Under the pieces are notes generated by a model. The model did not search any database, was not told the origin of the DNA, and saw only the letters and a list, made by a program, of their open reading frames with translations. A program made the translations under genes and the position numbers. From assembly GCA_003565035.1 (NCBI GenBank), contig PXDP01000521.1, forward strand, positions 1 through 10,308: a stretch of DNA of 10,308 nt. The letters run 5' to 3'. Shown one piece after another: positions 1 through 6,916 of this stretch; within the stretch, counting starts at the first letter, position 1, and every line of letters starts with the position of its first letter. This DNA is from PVC group bacterium. GTDB lineage: Bacteria; Verrucomicrobiota; Kiritimatiellia; SS1-B-03-39; UBA6053.

Positions 1-62
1 ACTTTCCCCATTTTTTGACATGTCTAATCTTGCAAATGGCGCATTTATTTTTTTGACAGGAT

Positions 63-90
63 AACAGGATCGACGTGATCTGATCCTGTT
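63..90. repeat. Inverted repeat, ACAGGAT-type module, copy 1
   Basis: Perfect 9-bp arms AACAGGATC (63-71) and GATCCTGTT (82-90) enclose a 10-nt loop. A second ACAGGAT lies just outside at 56-62, so the left arm is itself a tandem of ACAGGAT units about 8 bp apart. A related module is found at 198-241. Such ACAGGAT-rich intergenic palindromes look like dispersed chromosomal repeats rather than a terminator, because no T-tract follows either side. Function is unknown. Confidence 0.6.
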
Positions 91-197
91 CATCATAAAA
101 TACAACCATCACAGCCTGAAGAAGGCAACATGCAAAACAAGTTGATCACGGAAGACAAGGTCGAAGTTAAAAGGAAAGTTCGCACCTTAAAAAAAAT

Positions 198-241
198 GGA
201 TAAACAGGATGTATGACAAGATCCTGCCAATCCTGTTATCC
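198..241. repeat. Inverted repeat, ACAGGAT-type module, copy 2
   Basis: GGAT plus AACAGGAT (198-210) pairs with ATCCTGTTATCC (230-241): an 8-bp core stem (203-210 with 230-237), one bulged base, then four further pairs. The loop contains another ATCCTG at 221-226, nine bases before the ATCCTG of the right arm, so the unit ATCCTGNNA is tandemly repeated. It shares its core word with the module at 63-90. About 107 bases of AT-rich sequence separate the two copies. Confidence 0.55.
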
Positions 242-275
242 GGTCCAAAATTCCCGCTTTTCACATAAGAAATTC

Positions 276-335
276 GGACATTCCCTGTCTTTAAAGGGGA
301 ATCCTCAATTTTACCCTGAAAAATGGGGGATGTCC
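276..335. repeat. Long-range inverted repeat with a nested hairpin
   Basis: GGACATTCCC (276-285) pairs over all ten positions, with one G-T wobble, with GGGGATGTCC (326-335) across a 40-nt interior. Inside this, ATTCCC (280-285) can alternatively pair with GGGAAT (297-302) to form a smaller hairpin, so two mutually exclusive folds are possible. The element lies 75 bases upstream of the GYF_2 gene. It resembles REP-like or mobile-element-derived intergenic palindromes, but no transposase is nearby. It does not look like a factor-independent terminator. Confidence 0.45.
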
Positions 336-380
336 TGTGGTTTCCCGGCTTGATTAATCAGCTCAATCTGTTTGAATGTT

Positions 381-386
381 TATATT
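381..386 (+). promoter_or_regulatory. Possible -10 element of the GYF_2/DUF4190 gene
   Basis: TATATT matches the sigma-70 -10 consensus at five of six positions and lies 24 bases before the start codon, which would give a leader of about 17 nt. No good -35 hexamer is present at the usual spacing; the nearest TTGATT (350-355) is too far away. The prediction rests on the -10 alone. Confidence 0.3.
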
Positions 387-409
387 GAGAATTCATCAGA
401 GGAGAAAGC

Positions 410-874
410 ATGTCGGATTGGTATATTGCCCGGAACGGAGTCAAGCGGGGACCTGTTCTGGAGCGGGATTTGCAGGAACTGGCTGACAGAGGCGATCTGT
501 TGGAGACAGACTATGTGTGGAAAGAGGGGATGGCGGACTGGCAATCCGCCTCGATTCTCAAGCACATCAACTGGATTTTTGTCTCGCCACCGCCGCCGCC
601 GTTTCAACAAACACGCGTCCCGGTGACTTCCAATCCGTCCTCGAAAGCACTGGCGGCCATGGCGTGTTCGATCATGGGTTTTTTCACGTTGCCGATTCTG
701 TTGCACATTGTCGGAATGAGCCTTGGATACAGTGCCCGCCGGGAAATTGATGCGTCCCGGGGCGAGTCGAGCGGACGCGCGTATGCCACAACCGCTATTG
801 TGCTGGGATGGATCGCTTTGCTGGGGTTGGGCCTGATCGTGCTGATCGCGCTGCTGATTCTTTTCCTGGGCTGA
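410..874 (+). CDS. GYF_2 domain / DUF4190 small membrane protein
   Basis: This is a 154-residue protein with two recognisable parts. Residues 1-57 are a GYF_2 (DUF4339) module: WY at 4-5, GP at 14-15, then VW at 36-37 and G40-M41 with W44. This fold is generally thought to bind peptides or partner proteins. A proline run (60-64) links it to a DUF4190-like region, with hydrophobic segments at about 80-107 and 126-153 separated by a short basic/polar loop. The GYF_2 module probably lies on the cytoplasmic side of the inner membrane. The start is well supported by AGAGGAG five bases upstream. The gene is monocistronic as far as the window shows and converges on the mutase gene 9 bp away. Five consecutive prolines would be expected to need EF-P for smooth translation. 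Cellular function is unknown. Confidence 0.85.
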   Translation: MSDWYIARNGVKRGPVLERDLQELADRGDLLETDYVWKEGMADWQSASILKHINWIFVSPPPPPFQQTRVPVTSNPSSKALAAMACSIMGFFTLPILLHIVGMSLGYSARREIDASRGESSGRAYATTAIVLGWIALLGLGLIVLIALLILFLG

Positions 875-891
875 AGCTTCGATTCAGCAGG
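865..891. terminator. Possible stem-loop between convergent stop codons
   Basis: GCTGAA (870-875) pairs with TTCAGC (883-888) around a 7-nt loop. CCTG (865-868) and CAGG (888-891) offer an alternative or extending pairing. The structure covers the stop codons of both convergent genes, a place where a shared bidirectional terminator would be expected. No T-run follows on either strand, so it is not a canonical intrinsic terminator. Confidence 0.25.
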
Positions 892-2203
892 AACGGATGA
901 TGGCGAGGACGTCGTCGCGGTGTTTTTCCATCTCGGGGGCCGTGGGGGCTTCGAGATTCAGGCGGCAGAGGGGTTCGGTGTTGGACATGCGGACGTTGAA
1001 CCACCAGTCGCCCATTTCCACGCTGAGTCCGTCGAGTTCGAACGTTTTGGCGTCGGGATAGGCTTCGCGGATTTTGGCGAAGACGGCCTGCGGGTCTTTG
1101 ACCCGGGAATTGATCTCGCCGCTGGCCGCGTATTTGCGGATGGGGGCGACGAGTTCGCTGAGCGGTTTGTCGCTGGCGCTGACCAGATTGGCAATGAAAA
1201 GGACCGCCAGGCCGGAACTTTCGGTGAAGAAATTTTCGCGGAAGTAGTAATGTCCGGAGAGTTCGCCGGCAAAGACGGCGTTGGCTTCACGGATCTGCTG
1301 CTTGATAAAGGCATGGCCGACGCGTGACATACGGGCTTCGCCGCCGTTTTCTTCGATGAGTTCTTTGACGGCTTTGCTGGAGCGGAGGTCATAAAAAACG
1401 ATGCCTTTTTCTTTGGCGAGCAGGGCCCGGGCAATCAGCGCGGTGATCATGTCCATGGAGATGATCTGTCCTTTTTCGTCCACAAAACCGACGCGGTCCG
1501 CATCGCCGTCGAAGGCAATACCGAAATCGAACTGACCGTTCTGCACGTGTTCGGTGAGGCTTTCGAAGGTTTCCTCGTCCAGCGGATTGGCTTCGTGGTT
1601 CGGAAAGCTGCCGTCGTAGGTGTCGAAGAGCGGATCCATATCCAGCAGGCCTTCGAGGACGGCGGCCTCGGCGATTCCCATGGCGTTGGCGTAATCCACC
1701 GCCACGCGCAGGGGACGTTTGATGTCGGCAAACTGCCGGATGTGCTTCACATACGCAGGGACGATATCGTGTTCTGTGACCTTGCCTGGGGTTGCCGGGC
1801 GGGGACGGAAGGATTCCGAGAGGACGATTTGTTCCAGTTCTTTGATCCCGTTGGCACCGCTGATGGGCACGGCATTGGCCCGGCAGAGTTTGAAGCCGTT
1901 GTATTCGCCGGGGTTGTGGCTGGCGGTGATCATGATGGATGCATCTGCGTTCAGTGAGCCGTTGGCAAAGTAGCACATGGGGGTGCTGGTCCTGCCGATA
2001 TCGATAACATCCACGCCCTGGGCGGTCAGGCCTTCGGTGAGTGCTTTGGCCAGGCCGGGGGAATGGGGGCGCATGTCCCGGGCGATGACCACGGTGCGGG
2101 GCTCCACCAGGGTGGCGAAGCCTTCGCCGATTTTGCGGGCCAGGGATTCGTCGAGTTCGGTTCCGACGATTCCGCGGATGTCGTAGGCTTTGAAGATGCT
2201 CAT
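884..2203 (-). CDS. manB: Phosphomannomutase/phosphoglucomutase
   Basis: A cytoplasmic alpha-D-phosphohexomutase of 439 residues that interconverts hexose 6-phosphate and 1-phosphate. It would supply mannose-1-P for GDP-mannose and/or glucose-1-P. All four family signatures are present: the phosphoserine loop TASHNP (S95), the metal-binding loop DGDADR (D232, D234, D236), the sugar-specificity loop GELSGH (313-318) typical of dual PMM/PGM enzymes, and the phosphate-binding RMSNTEP (405-411). I chose the start at 2203 because the protein then begins SIFKAYDIRG, the usual family N-terminus, and GGAG lies six bases upstream. An in-frame start nine codons earlier has no such support and would overlap the end of clpX. 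The gene is last in the tig-clpP-clpX operon, 19 bp after clpX. Preference between mannose and glucose substrates cannot be settled from sequence, so the symbol is tentative. Confidence 0.93.
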   Translation of the reverse strand: MSIFKAYDIRGIVGTELDESLARKIGEGFATLVEPRTVVIARDMRPHSPGLAKALTEGLTAQGVDVIDIGRTSTPMCYFANGSLNADASIMITASHNPGEYNGFKLCRANAVPISGANGIKELEQIVLSESFRPRPATPGKVTEHDIVPAYVKHIRQFADIKRPLRVAVDYANAMGIAEAAVLEGLLDMDPLFDTYDGSFPNHEANPLDEETFESLTEHVQNGQFDFGIAFDGDADRVGFVDEKGQIISMDMITALIARALLAKEKGIVFYDLRSSKAVKELIEENGGEARMSRVGHAFIKQQIREANAVFAGELSGHYYFRENFFTESSGLAVLFIANLVSASDKPLSELVAPIRKYAASGEINSRVKDPQAVFAKIREAYPDAKTFELDGLSVEMGDWWFNVRMSNTEPLCRLNLEAPTAPEMEKHRDDVLAIIRSC

Positions 2204-2222
2204 GTCAGTCTCCGGATTCGGG

Positions 2223-3491
2223 TCAGGCAATGCGCCGGATATCGTTGCTCAGTTCCATGCTGGCCAGACGGGAGGCGACCATGGTTTTGCTGATCCGGTA
2301 CTCTTTTTTGGTTTCCGCCTGGGTGGGGATTTCGTACATGATGTCGAGCATGACGCGTTCGAGAATGGCCCGGAGACCGCGGGCGCCGGTGCCGCGGGCG
2401 TGGGCGACTTTGGCGATTTCCCGGATGGCCGAATCGGTGAAGCTCAGCTCCACGCCGTCCATGGCCAGCAGCTTGGCGAACTGTTTGACCATGGCGTTTT
2501 TGGGTTCGGTGAGAATTTTCACCAGATCATCCTCGCTGAGTTCCTCCAGGACGGCGACCACCGGCAGGCGGCCGACGAATTCAGGAATCAGGCCGAATTT
2601 CACCAGGTCATGGGGTTCGATCATGGTTTCGCCGGTGAGCAGACGGGTGAGGCTGCCCGGCACATTGCTGCCGTATCCGACCACGCCTTTGCCTTTGCGG
2701 CGTTTGACCACTTCATCCATGCCCACAAACGCGCCGCCGCAGATAAAGAGAATCTTTTCGGTGTTGAGTTTGATGTATTCCTGCTGGGGATGCTTGCGGC
2801 CGCCCTGGGGGGGGACGTTGGCAATGGTGCCCTCCATAATTTTCAGCAGAGCCTGTTGCACGCCTTCGCCGGACACGTCGCGGGTGATGGAGACGTTTTC
2901 GGTGCGGCGGCCGATTTTATCGATTTCGTCGATGTAAATGATGCCGCGTTCAGCGCGGTCGACATTAAAATCGGCGGACTGCAGGAGGCGGAGGAGGATA
3001 TTTTCGACGTCTTCGCCCACGTAGCCGGCTTCGGTCAGGGTGGTGGCGTCGGCAATGCTGAAGGGGACATCCAAAAACTGGGCCAGCGTTTTTGCGAGGA
3101 AGGTTTTTCCGCTGCCGGTGGGCCCGATCATGAGAATATTGCTTTTCTCAATCTCCACTTCATGGAAGGGGTCGTCTTTCAGACTGCGTCCGCGGTTGTC
3201 AGCATCCTTGAGGCGCTTGTAGTGGTTGTGAACGGCCACCGCCAGTACTTTTTTGGCGTGGGTCTGGCCGATCACATGGCCGTCGAGCATTTCCACGATT
3301 TCGTGGGGCTTGGGCACCTTCAGCGCGCCCAGCGGGGTTTTATCGTTCACGGACTCGCGCTCAATCAGCGAGGTGCAGAGTTCGACACACTGATCGCAAA
3401 TCTGTACGCCGGGACCGGCGATGAGGCGGTTGACTTCGCTTTGGTGTTTGCCGCAAAAGGAGCAGCGGGCTTCGTCTTTTTTATCAGCCAT
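2223..3491 (-). CDS. clpX: ATP-dependent Clp protease ATP-binding subunit ClpX
   Basis: A 422-residue AAA+ unfoldase, close to the 424 of E. coli, that recognises tagged proteins, unfolds them with ATP and threads them into ClpP. The N-terminal zinc-binding domain has C10, C13, C32 and C35. Walker A is GPTGSGKT (123-130) and Walker B ends IYIDEID (185-191). Pore loop GYVG is at 156-159 and the RKH loop at 232-234. EFVGR (304-308) supplies the arginine finger, and GTGARGLR (367-374) carries sensor 2. The ClpP-docking position, IGF in E. coli, reads VGY (271-273). The start at 3491 gives the normal N-terminus ahead of the zinc finger; an upstream extension of 39 codons would run inside clpP. 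It begins 7 bp after the clpP stop with no clear Shine-Dalgarno sequence, so translational coupling is likely. Confidence 0.97.
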   Translation of the reverse strand: MADKKDEARCSFCGKHQSEVNRLIAGPGVQICDQCVELCTSLIERESVNDKTPLGALKVPKPHEIVEMLDGHVIGQTHAKKVLAVAVHNHYKRLKDADNRGRSLKDDPFHEVEIEKSNILMIGPTGSGKTFLAKTLAQFLDVPFSIADATTLTEAGYVGEDVENILLRLLQSADFNVDRAERGIIYIDEIDKIGRRTENVSITRDVSGEGVQQALLKIMEGTIANVPPQGGRKHPQQEYIKLNTEKILFICGGAFVGMDEVVKRRKGKGVVGYGSNVPGSLTRLLTGETMIEPHDLVKFGLIPEFVGRLPVVAVLEELSEDDLVKILTEPKNAMVKQFAKLLAMDGVELSFTDSAIREIAKVAHARGTGARGLRAILERVMLDIMYEIPTQAETKKEYRISKTMVASRLASMELSNDIRRIA

Positions 3492-3498
3492 AGTCGGT

Positions 3499-4104
3499 TC
3501 AGCTCGGGTTGGGTTTGGTGACGACGTGGTCGACAAGTCCGTAGGCTTTGGCCTGCTCGGCGGAGAGGAAGTTGTCGCGTTCGGTGTCGCGGGTGACCTC
3601 ATCCACATCGCGGCCGCAGTGATCGGCCATGAGTTGGTTGAGGCGTTTTTTGAGGCGGAGAATTTCCTGGGCGTGGATATCGATATCCGTGGCCTGGCCC
3701 TGGAAGCCGCCCCAAGGCTGGTGGATCATGATGCGGGCGTTGGGAAGGGCGTAGCGTTTCCCTTTTGTTCCGGCGGACAGCAGGAACGCGCCCATGCTGG
3801 CGGCCTGGCCGACACAGTAGGTGGCGATCTCGCACTTGAGAAACTTCATGGTGTCGTAGATGCCGAGGCCGGCGGTGACCGATCCGCCGGGGGAGTTGAT
3901 GTACAGGCTGATATCCTTGTCAGGATCTTCGCTCTGCAGGAACAGCATTTGAGCGATGATCAGGTTGGCCACAACATCGTTCACCTCGGTGCCGAGGAAA
4001 ACGATCCGGTCCTTCAGGAGGCGGGAGTAAATGTCGTAAGACCGCTCGCCGCGTCCGGTCTGCTCGATCACATAGGGGACGGGAATATAATTTTGTTCAT
4101 TCAT
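3499..4104 (-). CDS. clpP: ATP-dependent Clp protease proteolytic subunit ClpP
   Basis: A 201-residue serine protease subunit that assembles into a two-ring, 14-subunit barrel and degrades substrates delivered by ClpX. The catalytic triad is visible: S103 in GQAASMGAF, H128 in MIHQPWGG, and D177 in DTERDNFLSA. The N-terminus reaches the conserved VIEQTGRGERSYDIYSRLL block after about a dozen residues, so any propeptide is very short compared with the 14 residues of E. coli. The GGAG ten bases upstream supports the start at 4104. The gene lies 29 bp after tig and 7 bp before clpX, the common bacterial order. It is a single, intact and canonical copy, and nothing suggests an inactive paralogue. 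Confidence 0.97.
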   Translation of the reverse strand: MNEQNYIPVPYVIEQTGRGERSYDIYSRLLKDRIVFLGTEVNDVVANLIIAQMLFLQSEDPDKDISLYINSPGGSVTAGLGIYDTMKFLKCEIATYCVGQAASMGAFLLSAGTKGKRYALPNARIMIHQPWGGFQGQATDIDIHAQEILRLKKRLNQLMADHCGRDVDEVTRDTERDNFLSAEQAKAYGLVDHVVTKPNPS

Positions 4105-4133
4105 AAGGGTAAATCTCCGGGGTGCGTGTCAGC

Positions 4134-5435
4134 TTATTCGCTGATGTTGGCCGCGTCAAAAAGATGCTGCATGGTTTTGCGCATGAGCACATCGCCGCGG
4201 AATTCCTCCTTGGCGGATTCGTCGCTGAGTTCTTTTTCAAGATCCTGCGGTTTCATGCCGTAGGCATAGGCCATCATCGCCATTTCACGCTTCAGTTCGT
4301 TTTCGCTGACCGAGATGTTCTCTTTTTCGGCAATGTTCAGCAGAACGTAACGAAGTTTGACGGAGGTCTGGGCGGACTGACGGGCCGCTTCGACGATTTG
4401 GTCTTTCTGCTCCATCATTTTGTCGTCGGCGATGCCCTGGCGGCTCATGTCGTTGATGATCCGGCGCACCTGGCGGTTGGCGGCCTCGTCGACATCGCTC
4501 TCCGGCAGATCAAAGCTGGTGTTTTCCAGCAGGAATTTCTCGATATCCCGGCGCAGGGCACCTTCCTGTTCCTGCTGCTTTTCGGCGAGCAGGCTGTCTT
4601 TGATTTTTTTGCGGAATTCGGTGGCATCGGCCACCTGGAAGGGCTTCAGGAACTCCTCGTCCAGTTCGGGCAGCACGCGTCCGCGAATGCCTTTGACGGT
4701 TACGTGGAAGACGACTTCTTTGTTCCGGAGAGGTTCGGAGGCAAATTTATCATCAAAGGTAATGTTCACATCGCGTTCTTCGCCAATGGCGAGACCGGCG
4801 AGACCCTCGCCGAGTTCGGGGATGAAGGCGTTTTCGTCGGCCTGGAGCCAGAAATCCTCGGCCTTGTCCAATCCCACGGCATCCGGGGCGGCCTCGGCCA
4901 GCGGGGCGCCGTCGAGGGTGGTGGCGAAATCGATCTGGACCATGTCGCCTCTGGCGACGGGGCGGTCGGACACTTCATCGTAGCCGGCGCGCTGTTCACG
5001 CAGGTCATCAATGCGTTTTTCCACGTCATCGTTGCTGATGTCCACGGCTTGGCGCTTGAGGGCAATGCCCTTATAGTCCGGCAGACTGATCTCAGGCTTC
5101 ACGTCCACGGTGATGGAATAACTGAAGGGCTCATCGTGCTTAACTTTGATGTCCTCGTCCATGTCAATAATGCGGACAACATCGATGTTGGTTTGTTCAA
5201 GTGCTTCGCGGTAGCTTTTGGGAAGCAGGTGATCGCGGAGGCGTTCCACAATATCCTTGTGGTGTTTGGCTTTGACCAGGTGGACAGGGGCCTTGCCGGG
5301 ACGGAACCCGGGGATATTGGCATGTTTCTTCCATGCATCCAGGGCTTCAGTGTACTCTTGGGTGACTTCCTCTACAGGGACTTCGATCGTGAGTTTGCGG
5401 CGGGTTGAGGAAATTTCTTCGGTTTGAACATTCAT
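4134..5435 (-). CDS. tig: Trigger factor (ribosome-associated chaperone, PPIase)
   Basis: A 433-residue chaperone that docks at the ribosomal exit tunnel, shields nascent chains and carries an FKBP-type peptidyl-prolyl isomerase domain. The N-terminal ribosome-binding domain has the signature GFRPGKAP at 43-50, matching the position of GFRKGKVP in E. coli; this supports starting at 5435 rather than at the ATG two codons upstream (5441). The PPIase domain covers roughly 158-250 (GDMVQIDF through FHVTVKGIRGR). The helical C-terminal substrate-cradling domain runs from about 258 to the end, with the usual LPELDEEFLK entry. It is the first gene of the tig-clpP-clpX-mutase operon. No Shine-Dalgarno sequence is seen before either candidate start. 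Confidence 0.96.
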   Translation of the reverse strand: MNVQTEEISSTRRKLTIEVPVEEVTQEYTEALDAWKKHANIPGFRPGKAPVHLVKAKHHKDIVERLRDHLLPKSYREALEQTNIDVVRIIDMDEDIKVKHDEPFSYSITVDVKPEISLPDYKGIALKRQAVDISNDDVEKRIDDLREQRAGYDEVSDRPVARGDMVQIDFATTLDGAPLAEAAPDAVGLDKAEDFWLQADENAFIPELGEGLAGLAIGEERDVNITFDDKFASEPLRNKEVVFHVTVKGIRGRVLPELDEEFLKPFQVADATEFRKKIKDSLLAEKQQEQEGALRRDIEKFLLENTSFDLPESDVDEAANRQVRRIINDMSRQGIADDKMMEQKDQIVEAARQSAQTSVKLRYVLLNIAEKENISVSENELKREMAMMAYAYGMKPQDLEKELSDESAKEEFRGDVLMRKTMQHLFDAANISE

Positions 5436-5471
5436 AAGCATGAGGGGTGGGATGTTAAAAAAAGGTCGTTT

Positions 5472-5500
5472 CCTCTATGAAATCAAGGCTCAAAGGTCAA
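5472..5500 (-). promoter_or_regulatory. Candidate sigma-70-like promoter of the tig-clp operon
   Basis: On the minus strand TTGACC (5495-5500) matches the -35 consensus at five of six positions. Seventeen bases later TAGAGG (5472-5477) is a weak -10 with three matches. The predicted transcript would start near 5465 and have a leader of about 30 nt. No heat-shock (sigma-32 or CIRCE) element was recognised, although clp genes are often stress-regulated. The divergent transporter gene shares this intergenic region. Confidence 0.35.
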
Positions 5501-5556
5501 CTGGATAAGGAAAAATTCGGATACGGCCCTGTGCGGCTATTTTTTGAGTCCGCGCT

Positions 5557-5586
5557 TTACTGACCTTACGTTTCATCGTATTTAAT
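5557..5586 (+). promoter_or_regulatory. Candidate promoter of the MFS transporter gene, possibly leaderless
   Basis: TTTAAT (5581-5586) matches the -10 consensus at five of six positions and ends six bases before the start ATG at 5593, so transcription could begin at or very near the start codon. The -35 at matching spacing (5557-5562, TTACTG) is poor. The gene has no Shine-Dalgarno sequence, which fits a leaderless message. An alternative weak pair is TTGAGT (5544-5549) with TACGTT (5567-5572), 17 bases apart. Confidence 0.3.
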
Positions 5587-5592
5587 GCCATT

Positions 5593-6834
5593 ATGAATTT
5601 TACGGTCTTCGGCCTTCCGCCCCGTACCGGGCGGTGGCTTTACATTTTGCTGGGCCTGCTGGCCATGCTTTCGATGGGCACGGTGTATTCGTGGAGCATC
5701 TTCCGTCGGCCGCTGCAGGACCTGTACGGATTCCAGTCGCGGGAGAGTCTGCTGCCCTTTACGGTACTGCTGGTGATGTATGCCGTGTTTATGCCGGTGG
5801 CGGGCTCCCGGATGCACCGCTTTGGCCCCCGGCGCACCATGGCGTTCGGGAGTCTGCTGGTGGCTCTGGGATATATGCTGTCTTCGCGGGCGACGAGTCT
5901 GCTGCCGCTGACCCTGACTTACGGGGTGCTGGGCGGGGCCGGGGTGGGCATCGCGTACGGTGTTCCCATGGCGGTGGCCGCCGCCTGGTTTCCGGACAAG
6001 AAGGGGCTGGCCATCGGCTTGACAGTCGTCGGCTTTGGTCTCTCCCCGCTGGTGACCGCCCCGCTGGCGGCCTTTTCGATCGGCCGCCTGGGGATTCCGA
6101 ACACGTTTCTCGTTCTGGGAGCAGGATTTGGATTGATTCTGTTCGCGGTGTCTTCCTGTATGCGGATGCCGCCCGCCGGATGGTGGCCGGGAATCAGTAA
6201 AGGTGCTCCACCCCCTGCGGCACAGGCGGCCCCCTCCGCAGGAGTCCTTCTCAGAAAACCCCTGTTTCATGTGCTCTGCGCCTGCTATACGATTGGCACG
6301 TTCGTCGGGCTGTCGGCCATCGGTATTTCCGGATCGGTCGCCCAGGAAATGATCCGGATTACCCCGGAAATGACAGCGGTTCTGGTGTCGGTTTTCGCGG
6401 TCTTTAACGGACTGGGCCGCCCCCTGTTCGGATGGATTGCCGACCGGTTTCAGCCTCACCGCGCCGCCACCCTGGCGTTTGGACTCATTTTCCTGGCCTC
6501 CGGTCTCATGCAGGTCGCCGGTGAGGGAACGGTGCGGCTCTATGCGGTGTCGTTTGCGCTGTTCTGGCTTTGTCTCGGCGGCTGGCTGGCCCTGGCACCG
6601 ACCGCCACCTTGAAGCTCTTCGATCCTGCACAGTACGCCGGGAACTACGGATGGGTGTTCACGTCTTATGGCGTGGGGGCGTTTCTGGGCACCATGGTCG
6701 CCGGTTCGTTCCGCGATCTGTTTGGCAGCTACGCGTATTTGTTCCCGCTGAATATGGCCCTGTCTCTAATCGGCATGATTTTGGCGTTTTTCTTCCTGCG
6801 GGACCGGAAGAAGGGGTCTCCTGCGGTGAAATAA
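5593..6834 (+). CDS. MFS transporter, OFA (oxalate/formate antiporter-like) family
   Basis: A 413-residue inner-membrane protein with about twelve hydrophobic segments in two halves, split by a polar, proline/alanine-rich loop around 192-216. Motif A-type loops occur after TM2 (GSRMHRFGPRR, 71-81) and in the second half (GWIADRFQPHR, 280-290). YSWSIFRRPL (32-41) and WFPDKKGLAIGL (132-143) are typical of the OFA subfamily, which includes OxlT and several monocarboxylate carriers. The substrate cannot be read from sequence: no oxalate, formate or lactate metabolism gene is adjacent. The start is the only sensible ATG, since an ATG eight bases upstream runs into a stop at once. It has no Shine-Dalgarno sequence. 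It diverges from tig and is followed 82 bp later by the antiporter gene, with which it may be co-transcribed. Confidence 0.9.
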   Translation: MNFTVFGLPPRTGRWLYILLGLLAMLSMGTVYSWSIFRRPLQDLYGFQSRESLLPFTVLLVMYAVFMPVAGSRMHRFGPRRTMAFGSLLVALGYMLSSRATSLLPLTLTYGVLGGAGVGIAYGVPMAVAAAWFPDKKGLAIGLTVVGFGLSPLVTAPLAAFSIGRLGIPNTFLVLGAGFGLILFAVSSCMRMPPAGWWPGISKGAPPPAAQAAPSAGVLLRKPLFHVLCACYTIGTFVGLSAIGISGSVAQEMIRITPEMTAVLVSVFAVFNGLGRPLFGWIADRFQPHRAATLAFGLIFLASGLMQVAGEGTVRLYAVSFALFWLCLGGWLALAPTATLKLFDPAQYAGNYGWVFTSYGVGAFLGTMVAGSFRDLFGSYAYLFPLNMALSLIGMILAFFFLRDRKKGSPAVK

Positions 6835-6916
6835 TACTTTCCAGGGACATTTTCCGGTTTTCGCTTGTCATTTCAGCTCAATCCTTCAGGGGGAGCCGCA
6901 TGACAGGAGCGCACAC

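Noticed and set aside
53..81. TTGACA at 53-58 as a -35 promoter element
   Set aside because: No acceptable -10 follows at 16-18 bases, and there is no gene directly downstream.
130..216. A 28-codon ORF starting with ATG after AGAAGG in the left gene-free region
   Set aside because: Its second half runs through the ACAGGAT repeat module and the peptide is a lysine-rich, low-complexity string. Such peptides are commonly produced by chance in these repeats, so I do not call it a gene.
2190..3521. A 443-residue open frame on the + strand opposite clpX
   Set aside because: It is entirely antisense to an unmistakable ClpX, and its Phe/Gly/Asp/His-rich composition is what the reverse complement of biased codons gives.
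3492..3608. A 39-codon N-terminal extension of ClpX
   Set aside because: It would lie within clpP, and the known ClpX N-terminus begins a few residues before the zinc-binding cysteines, as the start at 3491 provides.
4122..5408. A 428-residue open frame on the + strand opposite tig
   Set aside because: It is antisense to a complete trigger factor and shows the same shadow-type composition with no recognisable domain.
6835..6916. A terminator or promoter between the MFS and antiporter genes
   Set aside because: I saw no stem-loop with a T-tract and no convincing hexamer pair, so co-transcription remains possible.
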